Assembly: GCA_017626845.1 (NCBI GenBank)
Contig: JAGAHX010000078.1
Coordinates: 1 to 64,000 of the forward strand
Length of the DNA: 64,000 nucleotides
Source: Bacillota bacterium
GTDB taxonomy: Bacteria; Bacillota; Clostridia; Peptostreptococcales; Anaerovoracaceae
Direction: 5' to 3'
The notes beneath the pieces are model-generated. The model was given only the letters and a program-made list of their open reading frames with translations, made no database searches and had not been told where the DNA came from. Position numbers and translations under genes: made by a program. The first letter of the stretch is position 1; every line of letters begins with the position of its first letter. Below are positions 7,854 through 16,407 of the stretch, piece by piece.

Positions 7854-8138
7854 GTAAGATCTCCAAAGAGTTCGGGCGTGCAGTCTCAGGTGCAGAAGAT
7901 GATCGAGATTACGGACGGCAACCGCGGCGTGCGTTTCGTTGTTTACTTCGAGGATGACACCGAGAACATGTACGACATCGAAATGCAGACGTACAGGGAA
8001 GAAGCGCTGCAGTAGGGTCGTGCGGTTGGCCGTGCAGAGGGTCGCTCTGAAGGCCGTGCAGAAATGCTGCAGCAGCTTTCCGCTGCACTGGATATGCCGG
8101 AGCAGCAACTGCAAGCGCTTTTGGAGATGGAACTGTAG
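7854..8138 (+). pseudogene. Rpn-family nuclease/transposase remnant
   Basis: One frame runs through this stretch with an in-frame TAG at 8013-8015. Before it the protein reads VVYFEDDTENMYDIEMQTY, the N-terminal catalytic-type segment of Rpn (PD-(D/E)XK, recombination-promoting nuclease) proteins. After it comes GRAVGRAEGRSEGRAEMLQQ and a short leucine-rich helix ending at TAG 8136, the typical low-complexity C-terminus. The middle of the gene is missing and no start is left. It is therefore a deleted and interrupted relic. Confidence 0.75.
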
Positions 8139-8142
8139 ATAG

Positions 8143-8460
8143 CATTTAAAAGGCATCGATCCGGAGCAGTTGGATGATCCGGAATACTGCAAGCGTCATA
8201 ACATCGACATTGATAACCTCTATCACGATGATGAACGCATTGAGAAGATTGCTGCTCATATCTTTGAGCACCATGAACAGCATGTTCATCCTCAGGGCAA
8301 AGACATTTATACTGCGCTCTTTGCTGTCGACTCCATCAAGACGCTCGGCAAGTACTATGACGCCTTTAAGGCGCTCAACGCAGTTCGTCTGGAAAAGGAT
8401 AGATATAGCAGTGCAGTGACCCTTTTTAACGACTATATTGGGAAAACGTTCATGGGCTAG
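8143..8460 (+). pseudogene. Type I restriction HsdR C-proximal fragment
   Basis: The frame reads HLKGIDPEQLDDPEYCKR... then DIYTALFAVDSIKTLGKYYD, which resembles the region of HsdR motor subunits where xxAIFAvxSIxxAxxYYxxF occurs. About 105 residues remain of a protein usually near 1000. There is no ribosome site and no upstream helicase domain, and no hsdM or hsdS is nearby. I read it as debris of an immigrant restriction system. Confidence 0.65.
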
Positions 8461-8542
8461 GGTTGAGTTACATCTTGGGATTTTAATGGGATTTTGAAAG
8501 AAATAGTTGTGAAATGCCTTCAATTTCAACATCTTTTGATAC

Positions 8543-8565
8543 TTCGATTCTTTTCGCCTTCACCA
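8543..8565 (+). other. Degraded second copy of the ssrA 3' end (putative att junction)
   Basis: TTCGATTC-TTTT-CG-CCTTCACCA matches the tmRNA terminus 3467-3489 at 19 of 23 positions, and it too is followed by a terminator hairpin. It closes the 3490-8565 segment. There is no tRNA-like or tmRNA body upstream of it, so it is not a second RNA gene. Confidence 0.6.
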
Positions 8566-8572
8566 GCAAATG

Positions 8573-8601
8573 AAAAAGAATGGGCTCGCCCCATTCTTTT
8601 T
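8573..8601 (+). terminator. Terminator behind the ssrA end copy
   Basis: AAAAAGAATGGG/CCCATTCTTTTT with a 5-base loop. It resembles the ssrA terminator at 3496-3524 and may be the original one. Confidence 0.8.
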
Positions 8602-8609
8602 GTTATAAT
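8601..8609 (+). promoter_or_regulatory. Extended -10 promoter of the sensor operon
   Basis: TGTTATAAT with the perfect hexamer at 8604-8609. No clear -35. Expected start about 8616, just before GGGAGG of the first gene. Confidence 0.55.
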
Positions 8610-8632
8610 TGGGTAAAAGGGAGGGCAGTGCC

Positions 8633-10258
8633 ATGCTCGGGTTCAGCAGGGTCCAGAAGAAAAGAACGGCTGCGTTTGTGTGTCTTCTGCTTCTTGCCGT
8701 CCTTGGCAGTTTTCCGCCCCTTTGGGTGTTCCATTCTTTTAGTGCATTCGTCTATATCGCTATCCTCCTTGCCTGGGGGCTTACCGTCCGCAGCCGCATA
8801 CTTCATGACAGGATACGCAGATTGCTCCTTTGCAGCTGCGCTTTTATGATACTCATTTTTGTGCTGAGGATATGCCGCTACGACCTCTTCCGGGAATCCC
8901 TGAAGGTGGGCGAAACCATGCTTTACCTGTATGCTGCTTGCTATACCGTGGTGGCGCTGCAGTCCTTTCTGGTGGCTCTTTGCGTTGGGCGCGGCGAGTC
9001 CGGCGATCCCCTGTGCGGCACATGGTTCCTCTGGCTTCTGGAGGGCTTGCTGTGCTTTGCCATGCTCAGTAATCCACGGCACGGACTTTTCTATGTATTT
9101 GAGCCCGGGACCATAGAGATCAAGATCCACGGTCCTCTGTATTTTCTGATGATCCTATGGTGTGCGGTCTTTGCCATAGCATCGATAGTGCTGCTTCTCA
9201 TACGCTGCAGAAATTCCGTTTCGAGGCGCTATTGGTTTCTGCCGGCCGGAGCCATGGCTATAGGAGTAGCGTTCCTTGTGTGGTACTTTATAGCCGGCGG
9301 CGCGCCAAAGATCGGTCCCTACAAGCTCTTCAACGTGCAGGAGGCCTTTTGTCTTACTGCTATCCTTCCCTTCGAAGCGATGTTCCTTATAGGGCTCATT
9401 CCCACCAACAACGACTACGATCTGTTTTTCCGCAACGCCAGCATCAAAGCGGCCATACTGGACCGGACAGGAAATCCTGTCATAGTTTCTCCTTCCTATC
9501 GTGCAGAAACGGCCGCAGGCGAACGGGAGCAGTCAGCAGAGATCGCCGGCGGAAGTGTAGTCTGGACGGAAGATATCAGCGAATTTCTCAGGCTTAGAGA
9601 GGAGCTTACATCCGTAAATGCAGATCTGGCGGAGGAGAACGAGCTGATAGAGGAGGAAAACCGGCTCCGGGAGGAGCGCATCGCCTTCGAGACCAGGAAC
9701 CGCCTCTACGACAGCATCTCAGAGGCTTTGAAGCCGCAGACAGAGGCGATGAAACGGCTGCTGGAGCAAGGGGAAGAGCAGGACGATGGATGTGACGATC
9801 TCCGCAGCAACCTGAAATTTGCGCTGCTTATGGGGGTCTATATCAAACGCATGGGGAATCTGATGCTGCTGGCAGACGGTAAAAAGACCCTTTCGATCGA
9901 TGAACTGGCGCTTTCGGTCTCTGAGAGTTTTGAATACATGAAGCTCGGAGGCATCGCCTGCAGCATCAGATGCTTGCAGCACCGGGAGCTGCCTGCGCCG
10001 CAGCTGCTTTTCTGCTTTCGTCTTTTTGAGCATATTGCAGAAAAGAACTATCATGATATCCATGCCTTTGAGGTGGAACTGCTGCCTTCGGAGGATGTTG
10101 TAATGAGGATGGCTCTGGATTGCCCTGTTCTCCTGGGAACCGAAGACGGGCAACTGCGTTCTGCCGCCAGGGAACTTGGGCTGGAACTCGCTTCCTATCG
10201 CAGGGATGATACGTGTTTTGCAGAACTCGTGTCTGCGGGAAAGGAGGAAAACAAATGA
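8633..10258 (+). CDS. Seven-helix membrane sensor without a recognisable phospho-acceptor histidine
   Basis: 541 residues. About seven to eight membrane helices fill residues 10-240, followed by a small extramembrane segment, a glutamate-rich coiled coil (about 320-360, EENELIEEENRLREERIAFE) and a C-terminal domain of about 180 residues. The layout is that of 7TM sensor kinases, but the expected H-box is replaced by RNRLYDSISEALKPQTEAM and no N- or G-box glycines are clear. ATG 8633 follows GGGAGG; an upstream in-frame TTG does not. Its stop overlaps the next start (ATGA), so it is co-translated with the true kinase. It may act as a receptor or pseudokinase partner. Confidence 0.75.
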   Translation: MLGFSRVQKKRTAAFVCLLLLAVLGSFPPLWVFHSFSAFVYIAILLAWGLTVRSRILHDRIRRLLLCSCAFMILIFVLRICRYDLFRESLKVGETMLYLYAACYTVVALQSFLVALCVGRGESGDPLCGTWFLWLLEGLLCFAMLSNPRHGLFYVFEPGTIEIKIHGPLYFLMILWCAVFAIASIVLLLIRCRNSVSRRYWFLPAGAMAIGVAFLVWYFIAGGAPKIGPYKLFNVQEAFCLTAILPFEAMFLIGLIPTNNDYDLFFRNASIKAAILDRTGNPVIVSPSYRAETAAGEREQSAEIAGGSVVWTEDISEFLRLREELTSVNADLAEENELIEEENRLREERIAFETRNRLYDSISEALKPQTEAMKRLLEQGEEQDDGCDDLRSNLKFALLMGVYIKRMGNLMLLADGKKTLSIDELALSVSESFEYMKLGGIACSIRCLQHRELPAPQLLFCFRLFEHIAEKNYHDIHAFEVELLPSEDVVMRMALDCPVLLGTEDGQLRSAARELGLELASYRRDDTCFAELVSAGKEENK

Positions 10259-11511
10259 CGGATTTTTCTTCGATCTCCGATACCGCCCAGGGGCTTTGGG
10301 GCCTTCTCGCTCTGCTTGTCGTATCGACATACATGTACAATGGGATCCGTTATCTTCAGCTTGGCCGCAGAAAACCCGCAGCTGCCACGATGCTGATCCT
10401 TCTGTGCAGTTTCCTGCTTATGCAGCTTATGATGATGAATTCCTACTGGGCACCGTTCTATCCCTTTGGCATTCACCTGAAAACGCCTTTGGTGGCAGCA
10501 TCCCTTTTTCTTCTCCTTGCATTGGCCTTTCTTCAGCAAAGGCTGATCGTCAAGTGGAACAGGATCAACATATCAAACACTTCCATAAAGGAGGCCTTCG
10601 ATCATCTCCCCACAGGGCTTTGTTATTATCTTCCCGGAGGTATCATAAAGCTGGTAAACACACGCATGAACGCTGTATGCTATGATGCTCTTGGGACGCC
10701 GCTCATGGATCCAGAAGGTTTCTGGAACAGCCTGGTAGAAGGAACTCTGGAGCATTCGGTACAGGGCGGAGAAAACCCGATCCTGCGTTTTACGGACGGA
10801 ACCGTCTACAGCTTTCGTCACAGGGTGATGAAAACAGGACTTGGACCGGTTCACGAACTGCTCTGCATGGATGTGAGCCGGGACTACGCGTTGAATCTTG
10901 AGCTTCAGCAGAAACAGAAAAAGGCAGAAGCGATCAATATCCGCCTGAAGGCGCTGCTGGGAAGCATAGAATATCTGACCATGAGCCGTGAACTTATGCA
11001 GCTGAAGTCAGAACTTCATGACGAGCTTGGGCAGAGCCTCCTGATGTCCAAACGGTGGCTGCTTGACCCGGGCAGCATGCGTGCGGATGAAGTTCGAGCC
11101 GATTGGCTCAGCAAGCTTCGCCGCTTGGAGATGAGCGAGCCCGAAAGCTGGCAGAAACCGTATTACATACTCGGGAAACAGGCGGAAGCACTGGGACTTG
11201 CGCTCGAGATCCACGGAGATCTGCCTGGGGAGAGCCGGCTGATACCCGTCGTTGAAACTGCTGTGTCGGTCCAGATGACCAACGTGCTGAGACATGCCAG
11301 CGGAACCAAAGCAGTGATAGATTGCAGGAAGACCCCAGGTGGTTATGTAATCGAGATGACGAACGACGGCATGCAGCCGCAAAGTAGGATCCGGGAGGGC
11401 GGCGGTCTTTCCAATCTGCGGAGCCGTGTGGAAGCCCTTGGCGGGACCATGGATATAGAGTCGCAGCCTCTGTTTAAAATACATATATTCCTGCCTTTGG
11501 ATGAAGTATAG
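10255..11511 (+). CDS. Sensor histidine kinase (HisKA_3/NarX-type)
   Basis: 418 residues. Three to four N-terminal membrane helices (about 10-110), a PAS-like segment (about 115-210), then an H-box SELHDELGQSL with His about residue 255. An ATPase domain follows with an N-box containing Asn about 343 and a G-box GGGLSNLRSRVEALGG near residue 385. The HDELGQ form is typical of kinases that pair with NarL/LuxR regulators, and such a gene follows 10 bases later. It overlaps the upstream sensor gene by four bases with AAGGAGG before the ATG. The signal is unknown. Confidence 0.9.
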   Translation: MTDFSSISDTAQGLWGLLALLVVSTYMYNGIRYLQLGRRKPAAATMLILLCSFLLMQLMMMNSYWAPFYPFGIHLKTPLVAASLFLLLALAFLQQRLIVKWNRINISNTSIKEAFDHLPTGLCYYLPGGIIKLVNTRMNAVCYDALGTPLMDPEGFWNSLVEGTLEHSVQGGENPILRFTDGTVYSFRHRVMKTGLGPVHELLCMDVSRDYALNLELQQKQKKAEAINIRLKALLGSIEYLTMSRELMQLKSELHDELGQSLLMSKRWLLDPGSMRADEVRADWLSKLRRLEMSEPESWQKPYYILGKQAEALGLALEIHGDLPGESRLIPVVETAVSVQMTNVLRHASGTKAVIDCRKTPGGYVIEMTNDGMQPQSRIREGGGLSNLRSRVEALGGTMDIESQPLFKIHIFLPLDEV

Positions 11512-11521
11512 GAGATAGAAA

Positions 11522-12145
11522 ATGAAACACAGCGTTGTGATAGCGGAAGACTATAAAATGGTCCGGGAGGTCTTTGCTTCCACGGTGAAAGACTCCGGGA
11601 ACTACGAACTTGCCGGAGCCTTTGCCAGTGCCGCGGAGGCCATGGAACATTGCCTTTCGAATTCCGTGGATCTGGTCATAATGGACGTGCTCATCCCGGG
11701 AAGCATAAGCGGGCTGGAGGCGGCGCGTCGCATCAAGGCGAAGCGGCCTCAGACGAAGGTCATCATCGTCACCTCCATGCCCGAACTCAGTTTCATAAAC
11801 CAGGCAAGGGAGATCGGGATCGAGAGTTTCTGGTATAAAGAGATCCAGGAGCAGCCTCTTCTGGAGATCATGGACCGCACGATGGACGGTGAATCCGTTT
11901 ATCCAAGCATTTCCCCGACGGTCGCTATGGGAAATTGCCTCAGTACCGAATTCACGGACAGGGAGGTGGAGATCCTCCGGGAACTTGTTGGAGGTGCTTC
12001 GAACCGGGAGATCGCCGATAAGCTGTGCATCACCGAAAATACCGTAAAGATGCACATCACCAACATGCTGCAGAAGACCGGCTTCCACAGCCGCCTGGAA
12101 CTGGCAGTAAAAGCCAGGCACCTGGGAGTGGCCATAAAAGATTAA
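11522..12145 (+). CDS. NarL/LuxR-family response regulator
   Basis: 207 residues. A receiver domain (1-120) carries the phospho-acceptor Asp55 in LVIMDVLIPG and the switch region VIIVTSMPE. The C-terminal LuxR-type HTH (about 140-205) reads LVGGASNREIADKLCITENT. It is the partner of the kinase directly upstream. The next gene is the SLH surface protein, entered through a terminator-like hairpin, making that gene a likely target or read-through member. Confidence 0.93.
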   Translation: MKHSVVIAEDYKMVREVFASTVKDSGNYELAGAFASAAEAMEHCLSNSVDLVIMDVLIPGSISGLEAARRIKAKRPQTKVIIVTSMPELSFINQAREIGIESFWYKEIQEQPLLEIMDRTMDGESVYPSISPTVAMGNCLSTEFTDREVEILRELVGGASNREIADKLCITENTVKMHITNMLQKTGFHSRLELAVKARHLGVAIKD

Positions 12146-12168
12146 ATATAGACCTTTGGGTGTACCAG

Positions 12169-12228
12169 ACCTCCTTCGAAGAGCGGATAATGAAATTGGG
12201 AAAGACTATCCGTTCTTTCGAAGGAGGT
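12169..12228 (+). promoter_or_regulatory. Terminator-like hairpin that buries the SLH gene ribosome site
   Basis: ACCTCCTTCGAAGAGCGGATA (12169-12189) pairs with 12207-12228, whose complement reads ACCTCCTTCGAAAGAACGGATA: twelve perfect pairs at the base plus CGGATA near the loop, separated by one small bulge. The 3' arm contains AAGGAGG, the only Shine-Dalgarno of ATG 12234, and six T residues follow at once. The element can therefore act as an intrinsic terminator and also mask the ribosome site. Confidence 0.7.
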
Positions 12229-12233
12229 TTTTT

Positions 12234-15200
12234 ATGAGAAGAGATGTAAAAAAGCTGAGCGTTCTGCTGGCTCTCATCCTGGCGATCTGCCAGCTGCCTG
12301 CTTTTGCTGCGCCGGTCAGCGCCGCCGGAGACATCATCGATGTCCGCACCGCTGAAGAGCTCAAGGCAGCACTTCAGATGAACGGCGACTGCACCATAAT
12401 GCTGCTCGACCACATAGACGAAAAGCACGGACGCGTCTATGAGGACAGTCTGGGCTTCAATCAATACGAAGGTCCCGACGGCAACACCTACGATTACAAA
12501 ATGCCAATCTGGTGCAGGGTCGGGACCGGAAGAAAGACTCTGGACCTCAACGGCTGTACCTTCAGGCTGGAATACAAGAATATGTCCGATCTCGAATCTG
12601 ACCTCTTTTACATCGGGAGGGGAGCAGATCTTACCATCAAGGATTCCTACGGCACAGGCTATGTGACCTACGACGGCTACATCGGAGGTGGCTGGTACAT
12701 GCCCGATGACAGCACCCTGGAGAGCGTAAGGAATCTGTTCCATGTGGAGGGAGGAAGCCTTACGATATCCGGCGGCTGCTTCGAAGCGGGCCGCTCCAAG
12801 GAAGAGTGGGTCACCAATGCCCTCTGGAACGGCGAAGAGACGATGCATCCCTTCACGGGAAATGCCAGAAAGGGCGTCAACGGCTGCGCCATCATCATGG
12901 ACAGCGGAAAGACTACCATATACGGCGGAAATTTCACCGGCAGAGGATACACAGACCTTCGTACCTCCGGACTTGGTTATTCAAAACGGGCCGCCTGCAT
13001 AGATGCCGCAGGGGGCGAACTGACGATCATCGAAGGATACTTTGCTGGCCGCGGCGGAGCGGACTGTATCCGGACAGGTTCCTCCTGTGTAAGCAATGTA
13101 AAGGGGGGCAAGTTCCAGGTATTTACCAACAAGATCCTTATGCTCCCCGTACCCTCCAGAGAGGAACTGCTGTCCGCCTATGACGGCGGTCATGAATCCA
13201 ATATCGCCGCGCTGAGCCACTACAACGTGACCGACGGCATCTACGGCAGGCTCTTCAGTCAGGGCGCGCTGGATTATGACAAGATCAACATCACTTACTA
13301 TTTCGACCGGGAATACGACACCGACCGCAGACTTTCCAGGTCCCTGGGCAGCTACGGCACCCTCAAGGCCTTCTTCGAGGAGTGGGACCGCACGGTGACC
13401 TTCAATACCCATTTGGGTTATGAACCTTACGTGGTAGTCAAGCCGGACCTTGAACCCGGAGAGATCATCATCCAGGGTCACGAAAATGAGGTGGAACCTT
13501 GGATCAACCCGGATACGGAAGGGTTGAACTTCGTATACGAGTACGAGCCTGCTTTCGGCCGGGCGTCAGAACTCAATGGGAGCCCATTGACAGTCACCTA
13601 CACGTATTCACTTTATGACTGCAATCAGGCGGTATCAAAGCTGATCACATCCATCAACTATGGCGCTAATAGCGGTCCCATTGATCTTCTGTCATGGCCT
13701 CCGGCAAAAGAGGCTCTTAAGAAGGACGGACGCTACGCCATTAAAGCCAGTGTGGTAGAGGACTACTGGACTCCGGTCTACAGCTATCTGGCGGAGACCG
13801 ACGCCTCTTACTATGCTAAGAAGACCTTTATCGTTACCCACAGCGATCCTCCCGGGGTGGAGTCTCAGACCAGAGGACTGCAGCTGGCATCTAAAAAGGG
13901 CGGGACCGTTACGCTGGAAGTGACAGGGACCGACGGGATCCAGGCTGCCACATGGCTGCGGGTAAGCGATACCGGAAGCGTATCCCGGGCAGGCCTTGGG
14001 ACCCTCAGCGGAAACACCTCCACCTACAGTCCTGTGGTGAATAGTTCTGACCGTTATCAATGCATCATGAGGAGCGTGGGCGGCGACGTCTATTCCGAGC
14101 CTGTCGAAGTCTGCTTTAAGCCGGCTTTCCAGACTCCAAGCTCTGCAAGAACGGCGGAAGGCGGTTCCGCCATGCTTGTCGCCAAAAGCGATTACGACGG
14201 CGGCGTCTGCAAACATGTGGTCTCCGATGGCTGGTACAAGCTCCCTGACGGCTGGACCAGCGGAAAAGAGAGGCTTATCCCTGCCAGGGGAAGCAAAAGC
14301 AGCGACGGATCCACCCTCACGATCAAAAATGTGACGGATTCTGACTATGGCGAATACATAAGGCTAATCGAGACTGAGCACGGCGATTACTTCAGCGACA
14401 AAATGAGTCTCAGCCGCGGAGACGCTGTGAATACGAATACGAATATCAAATTCGCGGAGATCGGTGGCCTGAAGTACAATCCCTTCATGCACACCGGGCT
14501 TTATGCAGGCATGCCGGAGCCTCCTCTCGGCTGGCTCTACAGCGACAATCCTTACATACAGTTTGACAGCCTGGAGTGGACCGGCACGACCGAAGGTAAG
14601 CTAAATGCAAACAGCAGCTACAAGCTCACGATCACAGCAACGGACGATTATTACTTTGAACTAGACGACGCGGGAGGCCTGCCCTGGTACATGGACGATA
14701 CGCTCTACCATCAGGAAGGTCTAGGGTCTCCCGGAGACACTAAAAAGACGGTCATTCTGGAATCTCCTCCGTTGGATCTTCCTCTGCCCGAGGACAGGAT
14801 AGACTACAGCGGTGTGATTCAGGGCAAGGTGGGCGAAGCCGGCATCTGGGAGCATATGTGCTTCCTGGACTGCCAGCTCCACGATACTCCCTGTAAAGTG
14901 ACAGGAATGAGTGTCCATCCGGATGACCGTATGCCCTTCGGCCTCACATTTAGCTGGCTTGGTAATGATGCGGATGAAGGCTTTAAGGTCTTCGGCAGCC
15001 CGGAGGAAGCCGGTATCATGACCACAAGGATAATCGTGAAGTTAAGCAGCGGATATGACAAGCAGATGGAACTTAACTTTGTGATATCCGATGCAGAACC
15101 TGACTACGGTCCCCCGGGATCCTACGTCCTCAGCTTACCGGCGCCGCCTCCCCATGTGCACGAATTTGAGGACTTCCGCAGCGACGGACCTAAGACTCAC

Positions 15201-16016
15201 AGCATGGAGTGCCCGGAATGCGGGTATAAAATCACCGAGGAACATGTCTGGGATGACGGGACCATCGTAAGAGAAGCCAGTGCGGAGTCTGCCGGTCTCA
15301 TTCGCTATACCTGCGTCAACTGCGGCGAGACCAAGGAAGAGAGCATCAAATATGACATCGAAGCCTCCGGCGCCATGACCGAAGACCAGGCTGCTGCGGC
15401 ACAGGAAATGGAAAGCGAACCTGCGCAGCCTAGCCGGCCGGATCGGCCTGCACAGCCGGATCCAACGGAAGAACCTCAGAACGGAGCCGCATTCCCGTTC
15501 GTGGATGTGCCCGAAGACAGTTATTACCACAGTGCTGTGGAATGGGCGCTGACGGAAGGGGTCACCGGCGGCACGACGCCTACGACCTTCAGCCCGAAGG
15601 CTCCCGCCACAAGGGCTCAGATGATCGTTTTCCTGTGGGCTGCCTCCGGCGCTCCTGCGCCGAAGACGACGGAGAACCCGTTTGTGGATGTCTCCGAAGA
15701 CGCCTACTATTACCAGGCTGTGCTATGGGCCGTGGAGAACGGGATCACGGCAGGAGTCAGCGCGGATGCGTTCGGTCCGGACCGGACCGTGACCCGCGCA
15801 CAAGCCGCGACCTTCCTCTACGGTGTTGCGGGTCATCCGGAGACCGGCACCGAACCCTTCGACGACGTGAATGATTCGGATTACTTCGAAAAGGCCGTCG
15901 CCTGGGCGTTCGCCGAGGGTATTACGACCGGAATGAGCGAAACGCTCTTCAGCCCGGATGCGGACTGCTTAAGAGAACAGATCATCACGTTTATGTATCT
16001 GTACTTTGGGAAATAG
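12234..16016 (+). CDS. Secreted S-layer-homology surface protein with beta-helix region
   Basis: 1260 residues. Signal peptide (MRRDVKKLSVLLALILAICQ, cleavage near VSAAG), then a region of about 300 residues rich in turns such as GGSLTISGGCFEAG and GGELTIIEGYFAGRGG, typical of a right-handed beta-helix. Ig-like segments follow, then a cysteine module (HSMECPECGYKI, YTCVNCGETKEES, about 985-1035), a proline-rich linker and three SLH repeats at about 1088-1260 (FVDVPEDSYYHSAVEWA and two more). The SLH repeats anchor it to the cell wall. Start chosen by AAGGAGG seven bases before ATG 12234. It follows the two-component operon. Confidence 0.9.
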   Translation: MRRDVKKLSVLLALILAICQLPAFAAPVSAAGDIIDVRTAEELKAALQMNGDCTIMLLDHIDEKHGRVYEDSLGFNQYEGPDGNTYDYKMPIWCRVGTGRKTLDLNGCTFRLEYKNMSDLESDLFYIGRGADLTIKDSYGTGYVTYDGYIGGGWYMPDDSTLESVRNLFHVEGGSLTISGGCFEAGRSKEEWVTNALWNGEETMHPFTGNARKGVNGCAIIMDSGKTTIYGGNFTGRGYTDLRTSGLGYSKRAACIDAAGGELTIIEGYFAGRGGADCIRTGSSCVSNVKGGKFQVFTNKILMLPVPSREELLSAYDGGHESNIAALSHYNVTDGIYGRLFSQGALDYDKINITYYFDREYDTDRRLSRSLGSYGTLKAFFEEWDRTVTFNTHLGYEPYVVVKPDLEPGEIIIQGHENEVEPWINPDTEGLNFVYEYEPAFGRASELNGSPLTVTYTYSLYDCNQAVSKLITSINYGANSGPIDLLSWPPAKEALKKDGRYAIKASVVEDYWTPVYSYLAETDASYYAKKTFIVTHSDPPGVESQTRGLQLASKKGGTVTLEVTGTDGIQAATWLRVSDTGSVSRAGLGTLSGNTSTYSPVVNSSDRYQCIMRSVGGDVYSEPVEVCFKPAFQTPSSARTAEGGSAMLVAKSDYDGGVCKHVVSDGWYKLPDGWTSGKERLIPARGSKSSDGSTLTIKNVTDSDYGEYIRLIETEHGDYFSDKMSLSRGDAVNTNTNIKFAEIGGLKYNPFMHTGLYAGMPEPPLGWLYSDNPYIQFDSLEWTGTTEGKLNANSSYKLTITATDDYYFELDDAGGLPWYMDDTLYHQEGLGSPGDTKKTVILESPPLDLPLPEDRIDYSGVIQGKVGEAGIWEHMCFLDCQLHDTPCKVTGMSVHPDDRMPFGLTFSWLGNDADEGFKVFGSPEEAGIMTTRIIVKLSSGYDKQMELNFVISDAEPDYGPPGSYVLSLPAPPPHVHEFEDFRSDGPKTHSMECPECGYKITEEHVWDDGTIVREASAESAGLIRYTCVNCGETKEESIKYDIEASGAMTEDQAAAAQEMESEPAQPSRPDRPAQPDPTEEPQNGAAFPFVDVPEDSYYHSAVEWALTEGVTGGTTPTTFSPKAPATRAQMIVFLWAASGAPAPKTTENPFVDVSEDAYYYQAVLWAVENGITAGVSADAFGPDRTVTRAQAATFLYGVAGHPETGTEPFDDVNDSDYFEKAVAWAFAEGITTGMSETLFSPDADCLREQIITFMYLYFGK

Positions 16017-16048
16017 CACGCAGGCATGCGATCCTGACTGCAAAGAAT

Positions 16049-16083
16049 GCCCCGGCCGGGTTCGGCCGGGGCACTTTTCTTTT
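16049..16083 (+). terminator. Terminator after the SLH gene
   Basis: GCCCCGGCCG/CGGCCGGGGC stem (16049-16072) followed by ACTTTTCTTTTTT. Confidence 0.9.
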
Positions 16084-16145
16084 TTGCGATTTCGGGTAAG
16101 ATAAAAGGGTAGAGATCTCTTCATTGGAAGAAAGGGAGACCCATC

Positions 16146-16280
16146 ATGGAATACAAAGACATCACAAAGCATCCGGAGATCCTGGAGTACTACGAAAAGG
16201 GCAATCAGATCCTAGAGACGCTGGGCTACACGGACCACTCCACGGTTCACACGAAATTGGTCGCGGCGCGGGTGCTGTAG
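16146..16280 (+). pseudogene. Truncated HD-domain phosphohydrolase N-terminus
   Basis: 44 codons, MEYKDITKHPEILEYYEKGN... GYTDHSTVHTKLVAARVL, then TAG. The start resembles the N-terminus of HD-domain hydrolases (EYIEKGN..LxxLGYTEHS..H). The chain stops right after the first histidine region, so no metal site remains. It keeps a ribosome site (AAAGGGAG) and is followed by a terminator, so it may still be transcribed. Confidence 0.6.
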
Positions 16281-16291
16281 CAAAATAAACG

Positions 16292-16320
16292 AAAACGGGC
16301 GGAAAAACCGTCCGTTTTTT
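16292..16320 (+). terminator. Terminator after the HD fragment
   Basis: AACGGGCGG/CCGTCCGTT (one G-U pair) followed by TTTTT. Confidence 0.75.
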
Positions 16321-16341
16321 GTGTGCCGCGGGCCCTTTTTA

Positions 16342-16370
16342 TTGCGGTCACCCGGTTCGTCCTGTAAAAT
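16342..16370 (+). promoter_or_regulatory. Sigma-A promoter of the oxidoreductase-hypA operon
   Basis: TTGCGG (16342-16347), 17-base spacer, TAAAAT (16365-16370). Confidence 0.7.
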
Positions 16371-16407
16371 AAATGGAAGGAGAATAAAAAGAAAGGAAAC
16401 CCCATCC

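Noticed and set aside
8543..8565. A second tmRNA or a tRNA gene
   Set aside because: Only the last 23 bases resemble the tmRNA end; no D-arm, anticodon arm or acceptor 5' strand is found upstream.
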